The notes beneath the pieces were generated by a model. The model ran no database searches. It had not been told where the DNA came from and was given only the letters and a program-made list of their open reading frames with translations. Positions 25,051 to 36,425 of a stretch of 64,000 nucleotides of DNA are shown piece by piece (positions within the stretch are counted from its first letter, which is position 1; every line of letters begins with the position of its first letter). A program made the position numbers and the translations under genes. The stretch is from Anoplolepis gracilipes (taxonomy: Eukaryota > Arthropoda > Insecta > Hymenoptera > Formicidae): assembly GCF_047496725.1 (NCBI RefSeq), contig NC_132973.1:11294233-11358232 (forward strand), read 5' to 3'.

Positions 25051-26027
25051 GGAACAACTTGGTAGAAGTATGTAGTTTCGATATTCCACTGCCGATAACG
25101 TGAGGACGCAAAGTAGCGACATTTCTCTCGATCGGCAGTCTCGTAATCTGCACCGTGAGATCGTCGATCCTTTGATCTTTCAGCTTCATTATGTTTTCCA
25201 GGTGCGAGATCTTTTGCTGTAACGTGGAGATCGTATCGTTTTTCTCCTGTAGTTCCTGTTTCAGATGAATAAAGATGTGTCGAGGGACAGTTTTGTTAGC
25301 TACTTCATCAGGATTTAGCACCGACTTCACCATCTCTAAATTGTGCGTGCACGGAATGATTCAGTTAAATTATTACAAGTGAGAGAATAAAAAGAATTTA
25401 AAGAAATTGAGAAGAATTGAAAAATAATTTATTATAGTTAAATAGAGAGAGAAAGAGGTGGAGGGGGGGGGAGACACCTTCACTGTCTTCATGGCCGGAG
25501 TACAAAGACTCCCTGTCGGCGTTGCAATCTTTTAAAATTTTGGTTCGTAGATCGGCGAGAACTTTCTCGATAATGCCTGGCTGGGAACTGGCCAGCAGAT
25601 TGATCGCTTCTTTTCCTAATTTCATGTCAAGTTTTGACAGTACTTTACGATTGAGCGTACACCAATTATCAATCTTTCTCGCAATGCTGTTACCAGCGAC
25701 GTAATTATGCACGTCCACGTGCTTAGGATAATAACGTTTCAGTAGCTCTGCCATCAACACTAAAATTTAATTATCTTTTGATTAATTTTTTTTTTTAATG
25801 TCATTACCAAAGTCATAAAGTCGTTATTTTGAAAAACTATTGATTTTTCACGGTTCAGTAAAGAATTGACAGATAGATTTTTATAGAAAGAACACTTCTT
25901 TGATGTGTCTTTTACCGCCATCGGAAAAATCCCTGGATATATTTTTTTTGGGCCTGGAAAACTTGATTTGATCGATCCAATCATAGATCTCGTCGAGGTG
26001 ATCACCGATTTCTGAATTTGCGTTCAT
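25046..26027 (-). CDS. SPEF1: sperm flagellar protein 1 (CLAMP) homologue
   Basis: Microtubule-binding, calponin-homology-like protein of motile cilia, the axonemal central apparatus and polarised epithelia. Three exons on the minus strand, 26027-25916, 25759-25478 and 25335-25046, give 684 nt (227 aa plus TAA). Human SPEF1 is about 236 aa. Residues 1-105 or so are the CH-like domain. It opens with LYDWIDQI-type helix 1 and the highly conserved SRPKKNISRDFSDG. HNYVAGNSIARKIDNW and LNRKVL follow. A predicted coiled coil covers roughly residues 155-198 (LEN and LKDQRIDDL heptads), as in the vertebrate protein. The donor after exon 2 is a poor GTGTCT before a C-run, but it restores the frame exactly. 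Insects keep few motile cilia, so sperm or chordotonal neurons are the expected sites. Confidence 0.95.
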
Positions 26028-27803
26028 GTTTATCGCGACTGATTCGCGCACTAAGTGTGAAAATCGTGAAAAATATGAGAAAGAGAGAGAGAGAGAAGAA
26101 AGAAAGACTGTTTTGTATATCAGAAATTTGTAAACGCGGTTGACATTTTCAAATCGAGCAAACTCGCTCAATGTTCGCTCGAGTCTAGCTTCAAGTTTAC
26201 GAGAATAAATATCAGTTATTTGCAATTCATTGTTCAGAGCGATCGATAAATCAAATAACAGAGTGGCTCAAAAACATTAGCTACAATTTATGAAAAAGAA
26301 ACCGAATAAAAATAACAGTCTTAAAGGCTATAGCCGGATAAGCATACTAAAAATGCATCTGACGAGTTTTCAAATAACATTTAGCCTATCCTCACTGTAA
26401 AAAAATTTTCCTCAAAATTTCAGCTCCCTAACTCTATTATTTTCAGAGTTATCGAGAAAAACGTCATTTGCAGCTTTTATTTTTCTTTTCTGCAAATAAT
26501 TGAAATGATCCCATATCGATTTTTTTCGGAACATTTATCAACAAAAGACACAAAACAAATATTTTTTCATTAATCTCAAATAAAAGCTCGATTTTTAAAA
26601 AAAGATTGAAATTAAGAAATGGCTTTTTTAACATGTTTTTTTCGAGGTTCAATCACCAAAATTTGATATAATCTCTTTATATGAAATTAAAAGATTTTTA
26701 TTGTTTTTTACTATGTTGCACTAATTCGAAAAAATTGAAAAAATTTGAGAGTATTGGGACATATAAAAAGAATATTCTCTAAAAGTTTGATGATTGAACC
26801 TCGAAAGGAACATGTTAAAAAGGCCTTTTCTTAATTTTAGTCTTTTTTAAAAAATCGAGTTTTTATTCGAGATTAACGAAAAAATATTCTTTTGTGTTTT
26901 TTGTTGATAAGTATTCAAAAAAAATCGATGTGGGATCATCTTAAATATTTACAGAAAAAAAATAAAAACTAAGAATGACATTTTCCTCGATAACTCAGGA
27001 AATAATAAAGTTAAGAAGCTGAAATTTTGAGGAAAATTTTTTTTACAATGAGGAAATGACAGGCCAAGTATTATTTGAAAACTCGTCGGAGACACTTTTT
27101 GTATGCTTATCCGGCTATAGCCTTTAGATTTTCATTCATGAAATTTTTGGAAAAGATGAATGAATTGCATCATTAGCAAATAATCATCGTTGTTTTATTC
27201 ACGTTTCTTAATTTGATAAAATACTTATATAATTATTACTAATTATTTTCTGTATAAAATGTAAATAAAGTACTAAAGTAACGCGATTTTTAATTGAATT
27301 ATTCCTTTTTTTTTAAGTGCAGAACACGTAGGAAAGTTGCAGGTGATGCATTTCATCACTCCTTTTGTCCCTTTTCCTCATCGTGTCAATGACTGAGGTC
27401 GAAAGTATGAGCATCGACACGCGTGTTTCATGCCCGGTCCTTTCCTTTCACGCACCACATGCGCACACATACGCACCGACATGCGTGTTGCGGGTGTTTA
27501 TAGAACAGGCGCACGCTTCGCATCCCTCCAGAGTCGCACCAAGATCTTAGAATTTCTCGCCGCTTTACATCAGTGGCACGTAGCTCTCGTGACGAGTCGG
27601 AAGTGAAGCATCAGGTGTCTGTCAAAAAGTGATTTACTCGAGAAAGATAAATTTACGATGATGTAAAGTAAAGAGAAAATATTACTAAAAAAACTACGAG
27701 AAATATTGTGAAATAAGTAAAAGCTATCGATCGCGTAATTTTTGCCGTCAAAATCTGCGGATATCTTTTTGAAAAACATCTTCGAGGACATTACATTGAT
27801 ACG
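26028..27803. promoter_or_regulatory. divergent spacer between SPEF1 and the SLC17 gene
   Basis: Upstream sequence of two head-to-head genes. It includes short GA repeats near 26080-26100, the 801-bp foldback element at 26324-27124, and a more GC-rich stretch at 27350-27620 that could hold the transporter promoter and 5' UTR. No core promoter element is certain. Confidence 0.5.
26324..27124. mobile_element. 801-bp foldback (long inverted repeat) element
   Basis: Both ends read AAGGCTATAGCCGGATAAGC inward from each side and are flanked by TA (26322-26323 and 27125-27126). The two arms stay complementary almost to the centre. Examples are GACGAGTTTTCAAATAA near each end and the AACATGTT / TCGAGGTTCAATCA region near the middle. 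There is no transposase. The TA flanks suggest a Tc1-mariner type non-autonomous element. The size and near-complete palindrome make it a foldback or MITE-like copy. Confidence 0.9.
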
Positions 27804-30800
27804 ATGGTTATGGAAAATAATTCTAACGGTGAGTTAATAATTTTTCTCTGTCAATTTTCGAAGATTAGAATTTAGATTCTATAGATATATAATTTAAAAT
27901 TGTAAAATATTAAAAGTATAAATAATCAAATATTGTTTAAAAATGTATTACTAATTTATATATCTCCAGAAAATATATGTATATATAAATTTTATTCTTT
28001 TATTGCTATACACTTTTTATATTATCTAACATTTTTTATTACATTTCTCAACAACAGGTAGATTATTTGTCATTTAATTTCTTAAAAAGACATAAAAAAC
28101 ATAATTCTAGTTTGAAAAACATTTTCCGTAACCTTGGCGTGTCCTCTATACTCCGGATCGATTTTCTCGAAAAAGATATTCAGGAGTTTTAATCAATTTT
28201 CTCAGAAATTGATTTACGACATCCATCATGTACATCGCGTCATGTGTCCTCCTAATGATGCAACGCTATGCAAGTGCTTATTATCCAACGTATAAAATTT
28301 TGCAACCATATGTTGAATATAATAATATAAAGATTTATAGGATATGATTAAATGCGGAATTTGAATATTGCAAAAATTAATTGAACATGTAATATTGCGA
28401 TATGCATTATAATGACATTTCACTCGAAGCAGCGGCCCATATGTTTCGCTCCCCGTATAAATATGTTCGTTCTTAAAATAATCTTTTAGAGACGCCTTCG
28501 TATGCAAATCGATTTCACGTTAAGCGAGACAGAAAAATAGTTTACAAAACTAAAAAATATTTCGTCCGCGACATGATTTAGAAAATTGATTTTTCAAAGT
28601 TCTTTTCTTTGCTGTGAAAATTGTTCCAGCGAATAAAAATATGTAGATCGGCTCAAGCAATATCGAACCAAATGTGTTATAATTCTGACATGATACAAAA
28701 AAAATGAAACGGCCTGATTGTTATAGATAGCCGATAAGTGCATCACGCAATTCGTCATATATGTATGTACATACATCTCTTTCCTTTGTAAAAAAGAATT
28801 AAAAGCTACTCCAAAAATATGATTCATGTGATTATCTTGATTTGCCGCGATTAAAAATATTAAATTGTTGCGTGCATATATATAATATATATGTATAGAT
28901 AAATTAATAATAAATGAAAAATGATAAAAAAAATAAATCGAGTTACCGGAGATCATTTAATTTTCATCTTGTAAAATTGTATATAATACAACGCAAAAGA
29001 AAACCTAATATAAATTTAAAGTTCAAAGCAAGATATTTAATATCAAAAATGTAAAAATTACGATAAAACACATTGTCTTTTATAAATTGTATCTTTCTTT
29101 TTGAAAAAGGAAAATATATGTGTTAGTATTATTATTATTTATTTTTCTAGATGCAAGAAAGAATGGAACGAGATTTCCGATTCGATACCTGATGGCTATA
29201 ATGGGATCGATCGGCCTCGCCATTCTTTATGGTTTCAAAGTCAACGCCAGTGTGGCAATTGTCGCTATGGTAAACCATACTGCTGTCAAACTATCCACGT
29301 CGCAAAATTTAGAGACTGGCAATACTACGACAGTGAGCGCGGACGTTTGTCAGTTTGATGATGCTTCAAATGTTACAAAGATCACAAGCGAGGTTTGACA
29401 ATGATTTACATAAAAAACAAAAATCGATGCAACAATTGCGTGTGCAATTCTAATATCGTTAGTCCAGAATAAAAAAAAAGCTTGTTGCTTCAATAAAAAC
29501 AAATGTCATTATTATCGTATTCTTTTTTTCAGAATGGTCCATTTGTATGGAATGAAATTATCCAAGGTTTCATTTTATCTTCTTATTTCTGGGGCTATAC
29601 AGTGTCTATGTTGCCTGGCGGAAGATTAGCGGAACTCTGGTCAGCCAAATGGGTAATGAACGGATCGGTCCTGTTAAATCTCGTAGCTTCCATATTGACG
29701 CCTATCGCCGCGCGTATTCACTACTCGCTTTTCATAGCAATGAGATTTCTTCAGGGGATTGGCGGAGTTAGTAACAGTCTAAATTTATATTAATGAATCA
29801 GTTTCTAAATATTTACCACACAATTTAAAATTATTTGAATTATAGGGTGTATCGTTTCCCGCTATGCATGTTATGATCGCCAAATGGGCACCGCCGAATG
29901 AGAGGAGCGTCATTGCCTCGATTGTATATGCAGGTAAAAATATAAATTATAGAATTAAAAAATTCCAGTAATATTCTGAATATCTTATATCGTATCGTCA
30001 TCGTAATTAATTCGAGACTCATAATTATATAATGAAAAGTGTAATGATAGTCAAGATTCGCTCTTAATTTGAACTCGATAAAAATCACAACACATTAGAT
30101 TCCTGGAATTTTTTAGACGTATCATAAATTTGTATTTCAGAAAAAGAGATCAAACTGATAAAGTTATATTTTAGGGACGGCACTGGGTACCGTCATTTCC
30201 ATCTTGTTAACCGGTTTGCTCGCCGCGAATCTCGGTTGGGAATCCATCTTTTATGTGGAAGGCGCGCTTTGTCTTATTTGGTGCATCGCTTGGTGGCTGA
30301 TGATAGCAGATTCCCCGGAAAAACAAACGAGATTCATTAGTCAAAACGAGAGAAATTATATCGTCGCGTCTTTAGGCGGAAACGGCAAGGATGATGTTCC
30401 CAAAACGGTACTCGAAAAATATCCAGTATTTTTTTTGCACTTTTCTTTTTTTATCCAATCTCATGTAATCGTAATCTTATTTGTTATTAGATTCCATGGC
30501 GACAAGTATTTCGTTCTAAACCATTCATAGCGATTCTAATTGCCCATTTTTGTAGCAACTTTGGCTGGTACATGCTACTTATCGAACTGCCCACATTTAT
30601 GAATCAAATCTTGAAATATGATATGAGCTCGGTAAGAAAACTGTTTTAAAACTTGATGCAACAATGCACGTGATTTAATGTACGCGATTTTACAAGTTCA
30701 TTTATTTGTTCGTCAGAATGCTGGATTGTCATCCATTCCATTTTTGTGCATGTGGCTCTTCACTATGATTCTCAGCAAAATATTAGCCATCCTGCAAGGA

Positions 30801-31549
30801 AGGGGTGTAATTACAGTGACGATATCTAGGAAAATCGGCACTCTTTTTGGTAGGTTTAACATAAAAAACAAAATTTTCAACAAAAAAAAAAAACAAAACT
30901 TTGAATTAATCAAATAATTTACAAACATGAATTTTGCAATGTCTTTTTTTATATATCACTCCAGATTTTTATAATGTAATTTAGATATATTGTATATAAA
31001 ATTATATGTAATTTTATAATTACAACTTCACACAAATTATTGCAGCATCCCTCGTACCTATGCTCTGCTTGATACAAGTGTCATATGTCGGATGCGATCG
31101 CATTAGGGCAGTTGTGTTGATGACAATCGGAATTGCTTGCATCGGCGGAATGTACTGCGGTTTCTTGGCAAACCACATAGATATCGCACCCAACTTTGCC
31201 GGTAGTCTGGTGGCGATGACAAACTTTGTCGCCACTATACCCGGCTTCGTTGTGCCAGTATTCGTAGGACAATTAACTCACGGAAATGTGAGTAATAAAG
31301 TACAAACAATGTCTAATTCCACAAAACGAAAGTGATTGTATCGTGATTTTATTTTATTATTTACAGCAAACCATAGAAGCATGGAGAATTGTATTCCTGA
31401 TAACGATCATTCTATATGTAATTGAGATACTGGTTTACACTATTTTTGGAAGCGGCAACGAGCAACCATGGAATAAAATTAAAACATTTGATGAAACGAG
31501 CGATCAAACATTACCTTTAAGAGAAAATAATACGAAATACAGTTCGTAA
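27804..31549 (+). CDS. SLC17-family (sialin / phosphate cotransporter-like) transporter
   Basis: Major facilitator carrier of the SLC17 anion transporter family, probably in plasma or lysosomal/vesicle membrane. Nine exons are 27804-27828, 29151-29392, 29533-29766, 29846-29933, 30175-30407, 30491-30631, 30717-30849, 31046-31287 and 31367-31549. They give 1521 nt (506 aa plus TAA) with all phases consistent. TM1 lies near residues 20-45 (RYLMAIMGSIGLA). A large loop follows with NHT, NTT and NVT glycosylation sites. GYTVSMLPGGRLAE is the motif-A region. Other family marks are GVSFPAMHVMIAKWAPPNERS, the DSPEKQTRFIS cytoplasmic loop start, and the C-terminal EAWRIVFLI helix. Donors GTTTGA (exon 2) and GTTAGT (exon 3) are weak. 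The first coding exon encodes only MVMENNSN and is followed by a 1.3-kb intron. Substrate cannot be read from sequence. Confidence 0.93.
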
Positions 31550-31625
31550 AATTTTACATTATGCGCTACATTTTCATTTATAATTAATTATTAGTGTTTC
31601 GTTATAAACAATTGTAGAAATATTT

Positions 31626-31628
<3 letters not shown>

Positions 31629-31660
<32 letters not shown>
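31629..31660. repeat. (TA)n microsatellite
   Basis: Uninterrupted TA repeat in the 3' UTR or spacer between the convergent SLC17 and NSUN4 genes. Confidence 0.95.
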
Positions 31661-31664
<4 letters not shown>

Positions 31665-31747
31665 TGCAATATTTATGCACAAAATATAATAAGTTTGCCA
31701 AATATTCATTTTAGAAACAAAATTTATTTAGTTATTATAAAATAATA

Positions 31748-31753
31748 TTTATT
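31748..31753 (-). terminator. NSUN4: putative NSUN4 polyadenylation signal
   Basis: Minus-strand AATAAA 62 bases past the NSUN4 stop codon. Its position suits a short 3' UTR that does not overlap the SLC17 coding region. Confidence 0.45.
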
Positions 31754-31814
31754 GATGTATAATAATGATGCAACATTATATTTTAAATTACTTGCATGCA
31801 CTCACCTTACGTTA

Positions 31815-33018
31815 CTATCGTATCCGCATTATTTTACAAAAGTACATGGGACCCCAATTGTTACCGAGTGTAGGAATGACAATGTGGCCGTATTTTAACG
31901 CAAAGTCATGAAATTTATAAAGGCAGCTTAATGGCTTTAATGCTTCACGCATATCTCTGCTCCAAAAAAGAACGTTATTGATATAAAATTGTAATAAATT
32001 GAAATTTATTATTATATATATGCAAAGAATGCTTACTTTACGATCATAATAGAATTGGTGTCTTCCCAGACTTTCTTTAACGCCATACCAACGACGCCGT
32101 CATTTTGAATAGGACTGAGAGAACATGTAGAATACACGACTGTTCCACCAACTGATATTATTTTTAAGGCGTTACTATAACATGAGAATTGTCTAATAAA
32201 AGAAATAATGCGAGACACTTTACAATCGTAACATTAAAGTTTAAGTTGACTCTTTTACGCACGTTAGAATCGCCGCTTGCAGCTCCGGTATTTGTAATCT
32301 CTCTCGAATCCTCTGTGGTTTAAACATATTATTATCTTCCGAATGTAAGACGTGTCTGTCTGTGGTACATGGTACATCCACCAAGATCTGCAGAAAGGAA
32401 GAATTATTAAAAGGATTTCAAAAAATTCTATTATAAATCTTTTGTGTTTATTACCTTGTTATATGTATCTTTGTCATCAATGAATCTCGCATCTTGTTCC
32501 GTTACGTGCAGTCTGTCGTGCCATTGGCCAATACCAGCTACAAACTGATTTATGACATTGTGGATCCTTTTTACTCTGGATTTGGAAATGTCATTAGCAA
32601 CTAGTGTACGTGGCATAAACGTCTGAAGAATACTTAGAGTCTTTCCTCCTGGTGCTGCACACATATCTAGCACGACGTCGCCAGGCTGCAGGTCCAAGGC
32701 CAACGTCGGCAATACAGAAGCACCATCAAGGAGATAATAATCTAAATAATCATAATAAAACTAAAATGCTTATATTGATAATAAAATTATTCTAGTAAAA
32801 CTAACCCAGAACTCCTGTGGATCCTTTCTTTGGAGATGGAAATTTACTATCGTTGTCTTCCTCGAATGTATAAATGTTGAGATACTGTGGAAACGTTAAT
32901 ATCACTTCTTTTTCGATTTTCGTCGAGAAATCCGCGCCTTCTTTGTAATAACCATAATGTTGTGACTCTAATATCCAGTCTTCCATACCTAAAAAATGAA
33001 AATAAATTCATATTAAAT

Positions 33019-33052
<34 letters not shown>

Positions 33053-34050
33053 CATAAAAAACATTTTCAATTATCTAAAATTAATGTCTTCCATGACATT
33101 GATATGTTTTTCAAATGATAAATAAATTACCTTTAATTTTTGTGGCTGGTACAAATTCATATAATCCGCTCAAACCAGTATTGGAATATACAATTCGATT
33201 TTCATCCACCATTATTTCATTCAAGTTTGACTCAATAGATTTCATTTCTATAGGCTTTAATGCTTGACTTTCTACCACTGTATCCTCATCTTCATTCATT
33301 GAATTTAGAGACACCGATGATGATGTATAATCTGACAGATAATGTGAGTCTATCGCTGATACCTGAGCATCAGCAATTGTAGATTCCACTTGCTTATCTC
33401 TTGTTTGTTTTTTCCTTTTCTTTTTTTTATTAGGTGTGTATTCATCAAGGTATACCTTATAGGTTTCATAGATTGTTTTTAGGTTCATGGCACCATGGGT
33501 CTAGGTAAAATAAAATATATGTTTACTACAGTTTTAATATATAAAGTAAAAAAGCGTTTCACTATATATATATATATATACACCTCCAATTCTGATTTTA
33601 TTCTGTCTATATCGCTAAAACTGTTCACAACAGCCATATATTTGTGCGTTTCCATTAGTAATGCAGTTCTTATATCCTTCCATGATTTTCCATAGACATT
33701 ACCATAAAATTCATCAAAATGCTTCAGAGCCTTATCCATGTGTGTTTTCTTTTTTCTAATCACAGACTAAATACAAAGAACAAAGAAGAATGAAAATTAA
33801 ATAGAGATTTATGTAAATACTTATTTTACATATTTAAAAAAATAATTACAAAAAGATACAATTACACGATAATCCGTATCATATATGTATTTATAAAAAA
33901 AGCAAAATATAGTAACAATAAACTATATTACAAAGTTAGAAAGCATAATGCAAGCAAACACTTTACCCAGTGATCCGCTTTGTTAGTATATCTGACAGCT
34001 TGCATCTTTGCGAGCTCGCGGATTGTCAATTTATTAAACAAACGTGCCAT
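31815..34050 (-). CDS. NSUN4: mitochondrial 12S rRNA m5C methyltransferase NSUN4
   Basis: SAM-dependent cytosine-5 RNA methyltransferase that methylates the small mitochondrial rRNA and, with MTERF4, supports mitoribosome assembly. Eight minus-strand exons are 34050-33967, 33766-33584, 33500-33131, 32988-32806, 32741-32455, 32387-32263, 32174-32037 and 31956-31815. They give 1512 nt (503 aa plus TAG), in frame throughout. Residues 1-28 are basic and amphipathic, which fits mitochondrial import. SAM motif I LDMCAAPGGKT is at about 298-308. Motif IV DVPCTTD has Cys376 and motif VI STCSLSPIQND has Cys428, the expected release and nucleophile cysteines. The C terminus GPMYFCKIMRIR matches the family. 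At 503 aa it exceeds human NSUN4 (384). The extra length is a Lys-rich, then Ser/Asp/Glu-rich, apparently disordered segment in exon 3. The gene is convergent with the SLC17 gene, 265 bases apart. Confidence 0.96.
33019..33052. repeat. (CA)n(TA)n microsatellite in NSUN4 intron 3
   Basis: CA repeat followed by TA repeat between NSUN4 coding exons 3 and 4. Confidence 0.9.
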
Positions 34051-34440
34051 TATTAAATAAATTCACTTGGCGTTACAATTTTTTATTTAAATCTATGGTA
34101 AATTCTAAATTCTCGCTGTTGATGTTTAAGGTTATATCCTATCAGCCGAACTCATTGTCGGTCGGCGCCAATGCTTCATTACTCGCCGTTAGATGGCGAC
34201 TCGGTTAATAATGTTGCGCGCCGCCGCTAGATGGCGCGTGCCTTCCGTCTGTCGCGACTCGAGTAACAGTGGCCAGTCCCTTAGATGACGCCATTGGTGC
34301 CGCATCGGCTCAAGTGCAAACTATTCTCGGCGATGCCGCGTACCGCGTACGCGGTTTGCGATTCACCGTTAGCGGAGGAGCGAGAGACGATGAAATACAG
34401 GAAGAAAAGGGCGTGAATCGCGCGGGGGCACACAGGTAAA
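34051..34440. promoter_or_regulatory. NSUN4 upstream region with AGATGGCG motif cluster
   Basis: Three related motifs occur within 110 bases: GTTAGATGGCGAC (34188-34200), CGCTAGATGGCGCG (34225-34238) and CTTAGATGACGCC (34280-34292). The middle one resembles, from memory, the core bound by Drosophila CTCF, and all resemble ATGGCG-type YY1/Pho sites. The region is also CpG-rich from about 34150. A bidirectional promoter or boundary is plausible. Confidence 0.45.
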
Positions 34441-34520
34441 GACGCGAGCGAGCGAATCCATGAGAGTTACGGTACTATCTGTAACCTGTACTATCCGCAT
34501 TATTTTTGTTTACCTTTCGA

Positions 34521-34556
34521 TTGCGCGCGCGCGCGCGCGCGAGCTCGCGCGCGCGA
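34521..34556. repeat. (GC)n alternating tract with palindromic GAGCTC
   Basis: About 34 bases of alternating G and C, interrupted only by a central GAGCTC, so much of it is self-complementary. Such tracts can adopt Z-DNA. Confidence 0.9.
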
Positions 34557-35399
34557 TACATCGCAGCGTACAACAGGAGCAATTGACGATTTGTACTGTT
34601 TGTTCATATTATCTGTACGTATACTCTAATTACTCTTACATGTCATGTTTTCGATTGCTTCTGTTGTTACAACATTAAAATATAGACGTGATGGTAAATT
34701 GTGGTATTTCGCGTGGTCAGTAGATAGAAGGGGGTGAGGGAGGGAGACAAGGTGGTTGTTTCTTGAGGAGCCACCGTATGAGCCAACACTCGGTTTCTAA
34801 TTTGATCAGGTCATTCACACCTGTGTGTACCTCGAGATAATTCAATTTCTCAATTGTCATCACCTTATATCCGCGTTCAAACTTTAAACGCGCAGGCCTA
34901 AAGTCTTCCCTTATCAGTATACCTTTAAAAGGCTATAAATAGCGGGAATGACTCGAGTTTCTATTACAGGAACTTTTCCCCCCCTCTCTCGGTGTCACCT
35001 CACCGTTCCTTCCAAATGGACTTGCATCGTACGCTGCTCACTATGGACGGAGCCAGGAAACCAAACAGGTAGATATATACATCATTTCGCCATCCATCGC
35101 GCGTTATCACGACGTCCGAGGCGAACGACGACGAGGCAACGGGGCAACGAGGAAACGACGTATTTGTCGCGACATGGTTCGCGAGCAAGCGGGGCAAAGG
35201 GGGGAAGGAGTCTTGCGGGGGGAGGGTGCGCGGAGGGAGGCACATCCGAGTCCGAGTCTCCCTCCAAGCGCGGAGGCGGGCGCGCGGCATGTGAAACGTG
35301 GCTGTTTCGAAAGTCCCTGCGCGTAGCGAGCGCCTATTTTAGACGCGGGGCACTTTGTTGAAACACACCATCGCGAGATTGAAAATTCTTTCTACTCCG

Positions 35400-35426
<27 letters not shown>
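35400..35426. repeat. poly(A) run
   Basis: Homopolymer of A. No processed gene or SINE body could be recognised directly upstream of it. Confidence 0.9.
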
Positions 35427-35431
<5 letters not shown>

Positions 35432-36118
35432 GGGGAATCAGATTTGGATTAATTTAATAGGAAAGTATAAGAATCCACGCCACGCTAAAAATGTATAATA
35501 TAATGTAAATTTATCGTACACGTGGTGTGTGATATCAAAATTCAATCTAAAATTGTAGAATTATGTAAATCGGAAAATGTAAAGTCGGATTACGGATACA
35601 TATTTGATCAATATACACGGTTTTTTCGAGTATCTATAGGAATTTATGGGCGATTCCGCGATGGATAATCTCGGACTTGATCTCGCTCGACCGAGCCGAT
35701 AACCCTGTAACCCTCGAAACCTTCATGCGGCCAACAGTGAAAGTCTCGTGCTAGACTAACCCGACGATGAGAGGACCAAAAGGAGAACGTCATTATCTCG
35801 TCTTTTGTGAGAAGGAAAACCTCTTGATCGTTACGTCACGAATCAGTACGGAGCATACGTAGAACACCGCACCCCGTCGATACACGAGACGTGTGACTTC
35901 CCTGAACCTTTCCCTCGCCCCTCTTCCCTCCTTTTCGATGAGTCTCGACGACCCGAATCGCTCGACGGCGAAGCTGGTTTCGTGGATCTCTTCATGAGAG
36001 GCACGTCGTACGCGATTTGTCGAGGGAGAGAGAGACAGGAGGGAGGGCACGGGATGTGACGGGACTCGGGGGGTTCGTAAAGGCAATGCACTGTAAGGAG
36101 CTCACGACGACTATACCC

Positions 36119-36425
36119 TCCCTTTCTCTCTCTCTCTCTTTCTCTTATGCTCTCACGCTCTCTCCCTCGTCGATCGCGCGTCGCGACTTTCTATCTCGCT
36201 CTGTAACTCTTTTCTTCTCGCTCTCACGCGTTCCTCTCTTTTTCTCCCCCCCCCCTCTCTCTCTCTCTTCCTCATTCTACGACTTCTCGTCCATTCCCTC
36301 TCGCTTGATCATTACCTCTCCCTCTTTTCCTCTCTGTACTTATCCGTCTATCTTTGCCATCTTCCCTTCCCCCTTTCCTGCCCTCCTATCTCTTCCTTTC
36401 TCTACCGCCCTCTCGCTCGAGGAGG
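36119..36425. repeat. 300-bp pyrimidine-rich tract
   Basis: Plus strand is nearly all C and T (CTCTCT, CCCTCC and similar) for some 300 bases. Open frames over it are Ser/Leu/Pro artefacts. It can form triplex-type structures and may act as a GAGA-type element on the other strand. Confidence 0.8.

Larger units (their letters stand above)
34440..36118. other. GC-rich non-coding interval
   Basis: Open frames here (for example plus-strand 34948-35361) are composition-driven and carry no known domain. ACAGGTAAAG near 34435 and ACAGGTAGAT near 35068 are possible plus-strand donors. A run of 27 A or so follows at 35400-35426. Confidence 0.35.

Noticed and set aside
29101..29358. Alternative frame over SLC17 exon 2
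   Set aside because: The other frame contains the conserved TM1 and joins in frame to exons on both sides.
35400..35426. Poly(A) run as the tail of a retroposed gene or SINE
   Set aside because: No gene-like or tRNA-derived sequence and no flanking duplication could be seen upstream.
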